From Clostridia bacterium (GTDB lineage: Bacteria > Bacillota > Clostridia > Lachnospirales > Lachnospiraceae): 64,000 nt of DNA. The stretch lies in assembly GCA_009929525.1 (NCBI GenBank), contig SAAH01000008.1, positions 1 to 64,000 of the forward strand. Direction: 5' to 3'. Position 1 is the stretch's first letter, and every line of letters begins with the position of its first letter. The translations under genes were made by a program, and so were the position numbers. The notes under the pieces are model-generated. The model saw nothing but the letters and a program-made list of their open reading frames with translations. It had not been told where the DNA came from and did not search any database. Below, in pieces: positions 16,477 to 24,305 of this stretch.

Positions 16477-18054
16477 ATGTTTCGAACATTACTTGTAGAT
16501 GATGATTTTTTGGTCCGGAGTTACCTGAAATCACTGACCGCATGGACGCGGGCAGGTTATGAGGTGACTGCGGATGTGCAGGATGCAGAGGAAGCTCTCT
16601 GGACGTTGGAGCGAGAGGATATAGATGTTATGATCACAGATATCTCCATGCCGTTGATGGATGGGATTGAACTGATTCGCCAAATACGATGTGATAACAA
16701 CAAATTATATATTATCGTGCTGAGCTGCCATGACGATTTTGATTATGTGAAGGAAGCGATGCGTCAGGGAGCTGATGAATATGTACTTAAGAACTCATTG
16801 AATGAAGAAACTTTATATGATATCCTTATGAAAACTAAAAAACATATTGCGTTCAGAAAAGAAAAAAGCACGCAGCAAAAAGAAGTGGATAAACTGCTGG
16901 AGATAAGAAATCATGCCTTGAAATATCATTTTTTTAATGGTATATTATCGGGGACATTAAGTGGATCCAAGAGAGAAGAAAAACGTCTGGAAGCTTCTAT
17001 TTTAGGAAAATTTATGAACAGTGCGGTTATTACCATGACAGCTGAAAAGTGGGATGAGGTGAATCTGGATTGGTCACTTGTTGATTCAGAGCAGTATTCA
17101 CAGACGTTTCGTTTGGGATTGGCGGAACAGATGAAAGAGTTGCTGGATGAGGATGGCAGCAGTGAGATCATCTACATCGGTGCTGGCGTATTTTGCTGCT
17201 TCCTTGATCTGTCCTCCATGGTGAGAAGTTCTGTGATGCATCAGAGGCTTACCGATGCCGCTTCTGTATGTTTTAGGTGGTGTGAGCATCAAACATACGT
17301 CTATAGTATCAGTGTGAGTAATATCTGTATCGGAGAGGACGGAATACGCCAGGCTTATCAGCAGACACGAGAGATGGGAAAGATGGATTTCTATGTCAAA
17401 GGCAGTATCCTATACTATGATGGGACCAATATGGTCAGTGAAAATCTTTCACCTGCAGCAGAGGAACTGATCGACAAGATTGGTATGATCATAAATGGCA
17501 GAAAAAATAAACTGCTTGAAGAATATTGGGAGAAGATTCTGGCATACACTAAGGAAATGCATACAGATTCCAGAGTGCTGATCCATTGGCTCAAACGTCT
17601 GGATCGTGCAGCAGGTATTGAGAGGACAGCAGATTTTTATAAAACGATCAGGGACTTTGGACAATTTGCATTGATCGGCTCAAATTATGAGGAAGATGTA
17701 TTCTCAAAGAAAAAAATCGAAGTTCCTGAAGGTACATCAAAGACAGTAAAACTGGCGATCGAATTCGTGTACCATAATTACAAAAAGCAGATTGGACTGC
17801 AGGATGCGGCAGAGGCTGCGGGGGTAAATGCGGCATATCTCAGTTTTTTGTTTAAGCAGGAGATGAAAATCGGATTTTCAAATTATCTTCAGGAGTGCCG
17901 GATAGATTGTGCAAGACAGCTGCTGGTGGAATCGAATCTGAAGATCAAAGATGTGGCAGCCGAATCAGGGTTCAATGATTATCATTATTTTTCAAAAACT
18001 TTTAAGAAACTAAATGGCTGCAGTCCTGCAGAGTATCGCAGGAATGGAAGCTGA
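16477..18054 (+). CDS. YesN-type response regulator with AraC-family DNA-binding domain
   Basis: The 525-residue partner of the preceding kinase. The receiver domain (1-120) has the acidic pocket LLVDDDF and the phospho-acceptor Asp55 in MITDISMPLMDG, with the conserved Lys in EYVLKNS. A central region of about 290 residues without a recognised fold is typical of YesN proteins. The C-terminal AraC helix-turn-helix pair (about 425-525) includes LQDAAEAAGVNAAYLSFLFK and IKDVAAESGFNDYHYFSKTF. It probably activates one or both flanking transporter genes. The downstream OFA transporter starts 19 bases after its stop, so all three are probably one operon. Confidence 0.92.
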   Translation: MFRTLLVDDDFLVRSYLKSLTAWTRAGYEVTADVQDAEEALWTLEREDIDVMITDISMPLMDGIELIRQIRCDNNKLYIIVLSCHDDFDYVKEAMRQGADEYVLKNSLNEETLYDILMKTKKHIAFRKEKSTQQKEVDKLLEIRNHALKYHFFNGILSGTLSGSKREEKRLEASILGKFMNSAVITMTAEKWDEVNLDWSLVDSEQYSQTFRLGLAEQMKELLDEDGSSEIIYIGAGVFCCFLDLSSMVRSSVMHQRLTDAASVCFRWCEHQTYVYSISVSNICIGEDGIRQAYQQTREMGKMDFYVKGSILYYDGTNMVSENLSPAAEELIDKIGMIINGRKNKLLEEYWEKILAYTKEMHTDSRVLIHWLKRLDRAAGIERTADFYKTIRDFGQFALIGSNYEEDVFSKKKIEVPEGTSKTVKLAIEFVYHNYKKQIGLQDAAEAAGVNAAYLSFLFKQEMKIGFSNYLQECRIDCARQLLVESNLKIKDVAAESGFNDYHYFSKTFKKLNGCSPAEYRRNGS

Positions 18055-18073
18055 CAAAGAAGAGGAGATTGTT

Positions 18074-19273
18074 ATGAAAACAGGAAGTACACGTATCAAA
18101 ACCAAATATCTGATCCTGATATTTGGAGCATTTGCTATCTTTTTTACGGGATATCCTCACATATGGTCTATTTATCAGCCATATGCGATGAAACTTACCG
18201 GATGGACACAGGGACAGGCATCCATGTGCTTTTATCTTAGCTTTGTAACCTTTGTTTTGGGTAATATTGTTGGTGGACGTATTCAGGACAAGTACAATCC
18301 AAAGATCGCTATCGTTATCGGAGGCGGTATTTTTACATTAAGTATCCTGTTAAGTGCGTTTGCACTTTTTCCGTCTCCGATCGTAATGTACTTGACCTAT
18401 GGTATTTTGCAGGGGTTTGGGCAGGGTATGATTTATACTACGATCATATCAACAGCGCAAAAGTGGTTTCCGGGAAGGACAGGATTTGCATCAGGCGTTA
18501 TCGTTACAGCAAATGGTCTGTTTGGATTCTTTATGGCACCTGTATCACGGTCACTTCTTGCTGGAAGAGGAATCAAGTTCACGTTTCTTTTCATAGGTAT
18601 TTTGATCGGGATATCATGGATCCTTGCAAGCATCTTTATACGTAATCCGCTGACGGATAACCAAGATGGAAAGAAGGTCATCTATGAGGGAAAACAGTAC
18701 ACATCTCTGGAGATGATAAAAACAAAGAAATTTTATTTTCTTGTGGCGACGATGTTGTTTGGACTGATTCCCTATCTGATCTTGTCACCGTTATCACAGA
18801 CTGTACAATTAGACCGGGGAATCCCTGAAGCAATAGCAGTGGGAGCAGTTATGGCGGGATCTATCTTCAATGCGGCAACGAGACTCTTGCTTCCAACGGC
18901 AGCAGATAAGGTGGGACGTATCATATGCCTTAAAGTGGTTCTCATTCTTGCAGCTGTTGCTATGATACTTCTTGCTGTGGCACCTTCTGTTATTACTACT
19001 GTATGTGTTGTACTGATGTATGCATGTTACGGTGGTGTCATGGGCAGCTTTCCATCTTTAGCCAGCACAACCTTTGGTATGGAGCACTCAGGAGAAAATT
19101 ATGGCTATGTAATGTTTGGAATGGCAGTGGCTACTCTTGGAGCACCGGCGATCACTAATACGGTTCTTGCAAATGGTCTTTCTATCAATGTGGTATTTGT
19201 GATCGGAGCAGTCAGTGCGGCATGTGCATTCATCTCTCTGATGATGTTGGAACGTGAAATGAGAAAAAAATAA
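18074..19273 (+). CDS. OFA-family MFS transporter (oxalate/formate antiporter-like)
   Basis: A 399-residue, 12-helix major-facilitator protein. The N-terminal pattern (GAFAIFFTGYPHIWSIYQPY, then the GGRIQDKYNPK loop between helices 2 and 3) and the GILQGFGQGMIYTTIISTAQKWFPGRTGFASG segment are characteristic of the oxalate/formate antiporter family, whose members in Firmicutes move small carboxylates. The track ORF opens at 18014 within the response-regulator gene, but AGAGGAG nine bases before the ATG at 18074 marks the real start. It appears to be the last gene of the kinase-regulator-transporter operon. Substrate unknown. Confidence 0.88.
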   Translation: MKTGSTRIKTKYLILIFGAFAIFFTGYPHIWSIYQPYAMKLTGWTQGQASMCFYLSFVTFVLGNIVGGRIQDKYNPKIAIVIGGGIFTLSILLSAFALFPSPIVMYLTYGILQGFGQGMIYTTIISTAQKWFPGRTGFASGVIVTANGLFGFFMAPVSRSLLAGRGIKFTFLFIGILIGISWILASIFIRNPLTDNQDGKKVIYEGKQYTSLEMIKTKKFYFLVATMLFGLIPYLILSPLSQTVQLDRGIPEAIAVGAVMAGSIFNAATRLLLPTAADKVGRIICLKVVLILAAVAMILLAVAPSVITTVCVVLMYACYGGVMGSFPSLASTTFGMEHSGENYGYVMFGMAVATLGAPAITNTVLANGLSINVVFVIGAVSAACAFISLMMLEREMRKK

Positions 19274-19282
19274 AATTTGGGA

Positions 19283-19311
19283 TTGAAATTCTAATTAAAA
19301 TAATATATTAT
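19283..19311 (+). promoter_or_regulatory. Promoter for the aminotransferase transcript
   Basis: TTGAAA and TATTAT are separated by exactly 17 bases. Transcription would begin near 19318 and immediately run into the terminator hairpin at 19335-19376, before the aminotransferase gene. Confidence 0.6.
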
Positions 19312-19334
19312 ATTAAAAGAAGAGCAGATACGAG

Positions 19335-19376
19335 GGCGTATTTATTGTTGAAAAAACGATAAATACGCCTTTTTTG
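19335..19376 (+). terminator. Intrinsic terminator / possible attenuator in the aminotransferase leader
   Basis: GGCGTATTTAT (19335-19345) and ATAAATACGCC (19359-19369) form a perfect 11-bp stem followed by a run of T. It could end the transporter operon, but because a good promoter lies just upstream and the aminotransferase start is only 47 bases downstream, it may also attenuate that gene. A short competing hairpin, ATACG (19328-19332) with CGTAT (19337-19341), would break the 5' arm. Confidence 0.8.
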
Positions 19377-19422
19377 CATTCTGCTAATAATAAAATAAAT
19401 ATATATTAAGGAGATCATTATT

Positions 19423-20781
19423 ATGGAGAACTTAAGAGAAGCATTGCCGGAGATTATCACAGATACTTTACCGGGACCAAAAGCAAAGGAGATGATAGAA
19501 AGAAGAAGTAAGGTCGTACCAAATGCGATCCGCTGCGGATATCCATGTGTTATGGAACGTGCTGCAGGTGCTATCATCGAAGATGTTGATGGAAACCGCT
19601 TCCTTGACTGGGTAGGCGGCGTTGGAGTTTTGAATGTAGGACATACACATCCGGAACTTGTAGAAGCGGTTAAAAAACAGTCTGAAAAATATTTCCATGG
19701 AATGTTCAATATAGTTACACATGAAGGTTATGTAGAGTTGGCTGAAAAGCTTGCAGCGCTCACACCTGTAAAAGGTGATGAGAAGAAAGTAATGTTTGCA
19801 AACAGCGGTGCTGAGGCAGATGAAAATGCGGTAAAGATCGCAAAGAGTTACACAAAGAGACCAAATATCATTGTATTTTCCGGTGCTTTCCACGGAAGGA
19901 CTATGCTGACTATGGCTATGACAGCTAAAAAAGCTTATGCAGTAGGTATGGGTCCATTCCCAGATGGCGTTTATCGTGCACAGTATCCTTATCTGTATCG
20001 TAAACCGGAAGGAATGACAGATGAAGCTTATCTTGATGAGTGCGTTGAGAGCGTTAAGATGGTATTTGAAAATGCTTCACCAGCAGAATATGTGGCAGCT
20101 ATCGTATTAGAGCCGCTTCAGGGTGAGGGTGGATTTATTCCAGCACCTATCGAATTTGTTAAAGCACTTAGAAAAATCTGTGATGAAAATGGAATCATGC
20201 TTGTTGCAGATGAAGTACAGTCAGGTTTCTGCAGAACTGGAAAATTATTTGCTTCAGAATATTGGAAAGAGGCAGGATGTGAACCAGATATCCTTGCAAC
20301 TGCAAAATCTATTGCAGGCGGTGTTCCACTTAGTGCAGTTATCGCAAGAACAGAGATCATGGATGGCGTAACACCAGGAACGATCGGCGGAACATATGGC
20401 GGAAATGCACTTGCATGTGCAGCCGGTATCAAAGTACTTGAAGTGATTGAAAAGGAACATCTGGTAGCACGTTCCAATGAGATGGGTGCAAAATGCTTCG
20501 AAAAATTCAATGAATGGAAAGAAAAATACGAAGTAGTTGGAGATGTAAGAGGCCTTGGAGCCATGATCGGTGTTGAATTCGTCAAAGACAAAGAGACAAA
20601 AGAGCCAAACGCTGCCTTAGTATCTGCAGTTGTAGCAGAGTGTGCACAGAATGGACTTCTGGTAGAAAATGCTGGTATCTTTGGAAATGTTATCCGTTTC
20701 CTCGCACCGCTTGTTATGACAGATGCACAGCTTGAAAAAGGATTTGAAATCTTCGAAAATGCCATCAAAAAATGCATGTAA
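19423..20781 (+). CDS. Class III pyridoxal-phosphate aminotransferase (GabT-like)
   Basis: A 452-residue fold-type I transaminase of the ornithine/4-aminobutyrate/acetylornithine group. Seen are DWVGGVGVLNVGHTHP near 65, the phosphate-binding ANSGAEADENAVK near 126, the cofactor-ring stack FSGAFHGRT near 152, the Asp of VADEVQSGFCRTG near 264, and the Schiff-base Lys in ATAKSIAGG near 296. Closest overall in feel to 4-aminobutyrate or related omega-aminotransferases; the amino donor cannot be set from sequence. Codon use resembles that of highly expressed nfnAB. It starts after AAGGAG, lies downstream of a promoter-terminator leader, and is followed by a long structured region. A link with the upstream OFA carboxylate transporter (substrate import, then transamination) is plausible but unproven. 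Confidence 0.88.
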   Translation: MENLREALPEIITDTLPGPKAKEMIERRSKVVPNAIRCGYPCVMERAAGAIIEDVDGNRFLDWVGGVGVLNVGHTHPELVEAVKKQSEKYFHGMFNIVTHEGYVELAEKLAALTPVKGDEKKVMFANSGAEADENAVKIAKSYTKRPNIIVFSGAFHGRTMLTMAMTAKKAYAVGMGPFPDGVYRAQYPYLYRKPEGMTDEAYLDECVESVKMVFENASPAEYVAAIVLEPLQGEGGFIPAPIEFVKALRKICDENGIMLVADEVQSGFCRTGKLFASEYWKEAGCEPDILATAKSIAGGVPLSAVIARTEIMDGVTPGTIGGTYGGNALACAAGIKVLEVIEKEHLVARSNEMGAKCFEKFNEWKEKYEVVGDVRGLGAMIGVEFVKDKETKEPNAALVSAVVAECAQNGLLVENAGIFGNVIRFLAPLVMTDAQLEKGFEIFENAIKKCM

Positions 20782-20794
20782 TCATATATAACAA

Positions 20795-20856
20795 TTCAAG
20801 TACGCCTCGGCGTACTCGTTGCGAGCGGCTCGTCAGCTATGCTGACATAATACATC
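20795..20856 (-). repeat. Dispersed hairpin repeat, copy B (inverted relative to copy A)
   Basis: Read on the minus strand these 62 bases align to 1060-1121 with 50 matches and no gap. Eleven of the twelve differences are transitions. It contains the perfect hairpins AGTACGCC/GGCGTACT (20799-20806 with 20809-20816) and GTCAGC/GCTGAC (20832-20837 with 20841-20846). It forms the left part of a larger structured intergenic region after the aminotransferase gene. Confidence 0.75.
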
Positions 20857-20979
20857 TGAGCCGCTCTGCAATCCGCGGGAGGCTTTATCTTGGAAGGAGA
20901 TTGGACTCCCGCCAAGACTAGTTTGTTGTTTGTTCACCACCTACTAGAGGTGGGAGTCTTATCTGCTTTCAAGATAAAG
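20819..20979 (+). ncRNA. Candidate structured RNA or mobile-element remnant downstream of the aminotransferase
   Basis: The 361-base gap 20782-21142 holds no ORF but dense secondary structure. Stem 1: TTGC-GAGCGGCTC (20819-20831) with GAGCCGCTC-T-GCAA (20858-20871), enclosing the GTCAGC/GCTGAC hairpin. Stem 2: CTTTATCTTG (20883-20892) with CAAGATAAAG (20970-20979). Nested inside: GACTCCCGCC (20904-20913) with GGTGGGAGTC (20949-20958), then CTAGT (20918-20922) with ACTAG (20943-20947). GCGGGAG (20875-20881) can instead pair with CTCCCGC (20906-20912), so two folds compete. A terminator follows at once. It could be an sRNA, a structured 3' UTR, or a non-autonomous transposon end; no T-box, SAM or other riboswitch consensus was recognised. 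Confidence 0.5.
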
Positions 20980-20981
20980 TA

Positions 20982-21033
20982 TGAGAATCTGTCGGGAGAA
21001 AGAATAAATTATCCTGGCAGGTTCTCATTTTTA
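20982..21033 (+). terminator. Strong intrinsic terminator before cysK-like gene
   Basis: TGAGAATCTGTCGGGA (20982-20997) and TCCTGGCAGGTTCTCA (21012-21027) pair over 16 positions with only G-U wobbles, followed by TTTTTA. It ends the aminotransferase transcript or the structured RNA. Confidence 0.85.
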
Positions 21034-21034
21034 G

Positions 21035-21063
21035 TTGTAATCTAAGACACGAACGTGTAGAAT
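21035..21063 (+). promoter_or_regulatory. Promoter of the cysteine synthase-like gene
   Basis: TTGTAA and TAGAAT are separated by 17 bases, directly after the terminator T-run and about 75 bases before the start codon. Confidence 0.55.
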
Positions 21064-21142
21064 AAATAAAGCGGAAATACATGAATGAGACGGGAAGGCA
21101 CTGCCATCCAGTATAAATATGATAATAAGATGGAGAACAAAG

Positions 21143-22069
21143 ATGATATATGAAAATGTTTTAGAAGCGATCGGTCATACTCCTATGATACAGCTGAACA
21201 GGATCACAGATCCGGAAGATGCACGTATTCTTGTCAAGTTCGAAGGACTTAATGTTGGAGGTTCTGTAAAGACCAGAACAGCATACAATATGATACGAAA
21301 GGCTGAGGAGAGCAATATTTTGAAGCCGGATTCTATCATTGTAGAGCCTACCAGCGGAAATCAGGGGATCGGGCTGGCTCTTGTGGGAGCAGTAAAAGGA
21401 TATGAGACCATTATCATCATGCCGGACTCTGTAAGCCGGGAGAGAAAACTTCTGGTGGAACATTATGGAGCAAAGGTGATATTGATCCATGATGCAGGCA
21501 ATATAGGTGAATGCATAGAGGAATGTCTTAGGACAGCAAAACGCATGGCAGAGGAGAATCCCCGCGTATTTGTTCCTCAGCAGTTTGAAAATATCGCCAA
21601 TCCAATGGTCCACAGATACCATACCGGTCTTGAGATCCTGGAACAGGTGGCTGGACCTATCCATGGTTTTTGTTCTGGTATCGGGACTGGAGGTACGATC
21701 ACGGGCATCGGAGAAACTCTAAAAGCTTTGAATCCTGACATGACGATCTGGGCAGTAGAACCGGAAAATGCTGCAATTTTGGCAGGAGGAACTGTGGGAA
21801 CCCATATCCAGATGGGAATCGGGGATGGTGTTGTTCCAGCAGTTTTAAATCAGGAGATTTATGATGATATTTATATCGTTACAGATGAAGAGGCTCTTAA
21901 AACAGCCAGGGATCTTGCAAGACTGGAAGGTCTTATGTGCGGGATATCCAGCGGTACAAATGTTGCCGCTGCTTTGAAACTTGCGAAAAAACTTGGAAAA
22001 GGAAAAACAGTGGTTACGATACTGCCAGATACTGCAGAGAGATATTTTTCCACACCATTGTTTGAATAA
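21143..22069 (+). CDS. Cysteine synthase family protein (PLP-dependent, CysK-like)
   Basis: A 308-residue fold-type II PLP enzyme. Cysteine synthases make L-cysteine from O-acetylserine and sulfide. The PLP Lys is residue 43 in GGSVKTRTA, the phosphate loop is GIGTGGTITGIGE near 180-192, and the C-terminal Ser motif is GISSGTNVAAALK near 270. Two positions differ from classical CysK: the Asp after the PLP Lys is Thr (KTR rather than KDR), and the substrate loop reads TSGNQG (70-75) rather than TSGNTG. A related beta-replacement activity is therefore possible. GGAG precedes the ATG at 21143; the track start at 21119 lacks a ribosome binding site. DUF2284 follows after 19 bases. Confidence 0.83.
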   Translation: MIYENVLEAIGHTPMIQLNRITDPEDARILVKFEGLNVGGSVKTRTAYNMIRKAEESNILKPDSIIVEPTSGNQGIGLALVGAVKGYETIIIMPDSVSRERKLLVEHYGAKVILIHDAGNIGECIEECLRTAKRMAEENPRVFVPQQFENIANPMVHRYHTGLEILEQVAGPIHGFCSGIGTGGTITGIGETLKALNPDMTIWAVEPENAAILAGGTVGTHIQMGIGDGVVPAVLNQEIYDDIYIVTDEEALKTARDLARLEGLMCGISSGTNVAAALKLAKKLGKGKTVVTILPDTAERYFSTPLFE

Positions 22070-22088
22070 AAATTGAGAGGTACATATC

Positions 22089-22628
22089 ATGAACTTTAAA
22101 TCGATAGAAGAATATATTACTCAGTTTCCGATATATCAGTACGCTTTTATCAACACCAAGGACATAGAATTCAGCGATAAAGTAAGGACGATATGCAAAA
22201 GAGAGTGTCCAAGATATGGAAAGTCATGGTCATGCCCGCCGGCAGTAGGATCCGTGGACAAATGCCGTGAAAAATGCATGGAGTATCCTCAGGCCCTTCT
22301 TTTTTCGTCTGTAGCAGAAGTACCAGATTATTCCAATATGGATGCACTTTTGAAAACTAAAAGAGAGCATGAAGAGATTACCAGAAAAATTGTACAGCAT
22401 CTAAAAGAAGAGCCTTGGAAATGTTTTACTCTTTCGACAGATTCCTGTTCTATTTGTGAAAAATGTACGTATCCCAAAAAATCATGCGTCCACCCGGAAC
22501 TTATGAATCCCTGTATTGAAAGCCATGGGATACTCCTTACGAAGAATATAGATGATAATCAGATGGACTATTATATGGGAGAGCAGATGGTTTTGTGGTT
22601 TTCATTGATTTTCTTTAAGGAGGCATAA
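22089..22628 (+). CDS. DUF2284 cysteine-rich metal-binding protein
   Basis: A 179-residue protein with twelve or so cysteines in two clusters: CKRECPRYGKSWSCPP (residues 36-51) and CSICEKCTYPKKSC (near 119-132) followed by NPCIESHGI. These fit the DUF2284 family, thought from its cysteine spacing to bind iron-sulfur clusters or another metal. The family's function is not established. It is 19 bases after the cysteine synthase-like gene with a GAGAGG ribosome binding site and probably co-transcribed, which would link it to sulfur or redox metabolism, though only by position. Confidence 0.83.
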   Translation: MNFKSIEEYITQFPIYQYAFINTKDIEFSDKVRTICKRECPRYGKSWSCPPAVGSVDKCREKCMEYPQALLFSSVAEVPDYSNMDALLKTKREHEEITRKIVQHLKEEPWKCFTLSTDSCSICEKCTYPKKSCVHPELMNPCIESHGILLTKNIDDNQMDYYMGEQMVLWFSLIFFKEA

Positions 22629-22677
22629 TTAAGGCCATATTTCCATAGATTTAATAATAAAAGCCGGGGGCACTTAT

Positions 22678-22959
22678 GTGCAGAAAAATAAGATATCCTG
22701 CCATTTAGAACATATTGCGGAAAAAATTGGACTTCCCAGAGACCTGGCCTTTCATGATCCTATTCTCACACTGATGGGTGAAAATGAGATTCTTATAGAG
22801 AATTACAAAAAAATCCTTGAATATACGAGCCATCATCTTCTTATCCAGACAGCAAACTGCAAGATCAGAATCGAAGGAAGGCAGCTTGTGGTCGAATACT
22901 ATACTAGCGATGAAATGAAAGTGAAGGGGAAGTTTACATCCATTTTTTACGATCAATAG
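22678..22959 (+). CDS. yqfC: Sporulation protein YqfC (YabP/YqfC family)
   Basis: A 93-residue protein of the YabP/YqfC family, known in Bacillus as mother-cell (sigma-E) genes. The family features are visible: an N-terminal CHLEHIAEKIGLPRDL segment, the strand-rich ILIENYKKILEYTSHHLLI, and the end VKGKFTSIFYD. The GTG start has GGGGG seven bases upstream. An upstream CATAGATT is a weak resemblance to a sigma-E -10. It is followed by yqfD after 24 bases, the conserved order in spore-formers. Confidence 0.87.
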   Translation: MQKNKISCHLEHIAEKIGLPRDLAFHDPILTLMGENEILIENYKKILEYTSHHLLIQTANCKIRIEGRQLVVEYYTSDEMKVKGKFTSIFYDQ

Positions 22960-22983
22960 CTTGTATAGGGGGGATGGATTTTG

Positions 22984-24204
22984 ATGTTCAAGATGATTCA
23001 ATACATAAAAGGATATGTGAAGATACGCCTGGAAAGTTCGATGCCGGAACGTTTTTTGGGCTTATGTGTACATGATCAGATCACGGTTTGGAATCTTGAA
23101 AATAAAGAAGTATATTATGAAATGGAGATTTGTGCAAAAGACTATTTTAAGCTGAAACCATTTTGTAAAAAAACGCAGTCAAAGATCATAATAATTGAAA
23201 AACACGGAATGCCTTTCTTTTTTCATAAAAACAAAAAGAGAAAGGCTTTTTTTCTTGGGATTTTTTTGTTTGCAGCATCGATATATCTTTGCTCTTTGTT
23301 TATATGGGATATCAGGATCGATGGAAATCATTTTAATTCAGACGAAGTGATCCTTGATATGTTAAAACAGATCCAGATAAATGACGGTATAATGAAGAAA
23401 AATATAGACTGTCAGAATGTATCAGCAAGAATGAGGGAAGCATTTCCGAATGTCATATGGGTGTCCGCTCGAATTGAAGGGACCTGCCTAATGATAGATA
23501 TCAAAGAAAATGAAGATTCCTATCAGGAGGAAGATGAGGTAGGCGAAGATTTAGATGCCTGGAGTTTAGCAGCACCAAAAGATGGAAGAATCATAAGTAT
23601 CATAACCCGAAGTGGGATGCCCATGATGCATGAGGGAGAGGTATGCAAAAAAGGCGATATCCTTGTAAGTGGAAGAGTGGAGATACTGAATAATGAGTCG
23701 GAGATCATTCGGTATGAGCAGGTGAGAGCAGATGCGGATATTAGGATAAAAACGGAATATGCATATTATGATGAGTTTTCCCTACACTATACAAAAAAAG
23801 AATATATTGGAGAGAAAAAAGAATATCCTGTGATAGGTCTGTTTGGAAAAGAGTATTTTTATTGTCCGAAAAAATCTTTGCCTGCTGAAGTCTACAAATC
23901 AGTAAAGCCAGTATATCTCACCTCGAGCTTTTGTATCCCCCTTTCTTTCGGGAGGATTTCATGGATTCCTTATAAAGTCAACAATTGTGTGTACAATGAA
24001 AATGAAGCAAAGCAAAGGGCAGATGAAAAATTGCAGCAGTTTTTAGTGACATTGGTGGGGCAGGATATCCTTGTATGCGAGAAAAAAATCAATCTAAAGA
24101 TCACATCCCAAAAATGTATCGCAAAAGGAGTGGTAACAGTCATCGAGGAGGCAAAAAAGAAAGTCCCCATTGAGGATCCTAATGAAAAACTGATCGAAGA
24201 ATAG
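22984..24204 (+). CDS. yqfD: Sporulation protein YqfD
   Basis: A 406-residue membrane protein required for normal sporulation in Bacillus relatives. It has an N-terminal soluble part with GYVKIRLESSMPERFLG, a membrane helix (about 85-105, FFLGIFLFAASIYLCSLF), and a long extracytoplasmic region whose WDIRIDGNHF segment resembles a POTRA-like start, then PKDGRIISIITRSGMP and GDILVSG. The track begins at a TTG at 22981; the ATG three bases later, behind AGGGGGGAT, is preferred. It follows yqfC and precedes phoH-ybeY, the same order as in Bacillus. Confidence 0.9.
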   Translation: MFKMIQYIKGYVKIRLESSMPERFLGLCVHDQITVWNLENKEVYYEMEICAKDYFKLKPFCKKTQSKIIIIEKHGMPFFFHKNKKRKAFFLGIFLFAASIYLCSLFIWDIRIDGNHFNSDEVILDMLKQIQINDGIMKKNIDCQNVSARMREAFPNVIWVSARIEGTCLMIDIKENEDSYQEEDEVGEDLDAWSLAAPKDGRIISIITRSGMPMMHEGEVCKKGDILVSGRVEILNNESEIIRYEQVRADADIRIKTEYAYYDEFSLHYTKKEYIGEKKEYPVIGLFGKEYFYCPKKSLPAEVYKSVKPVYLTSSFCIPLSFGRISWIPYKVNNCVYNENEAKQRADEKLQQFLVTLVGQDILVCEKKINLKITSQKCIAKGVVTVIEEAKKKVPIEDPNEKLIEE

Positions 24205-24305
24205 GGATTTTCTTCATTTTTTTGAATTTTTCATACAAAAGGGCTTTAAATCTTCGAAAAAAATGATAGAATAAAGTTTAGTGTAAAGAAAGGAATAGAA
24301 GATTC

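Noticed and set aside
20118-20777. 219-residue minus-strand ORF opposite the aminotransferase
   Set aside because: Shadow ORF with Ser/Pro/Ala-rich composition typical of antisense frames; no ribosome binding site.
20869-20980. T-box or SAM riboswitch upstream of the cysteine synthase-like gene
   Set aside because: Neither the T-box AGGGTGGNACCGCG element nor SAM-I core bases are present, and a strong terminator plus a separate promoter lie between the structure and the gene.
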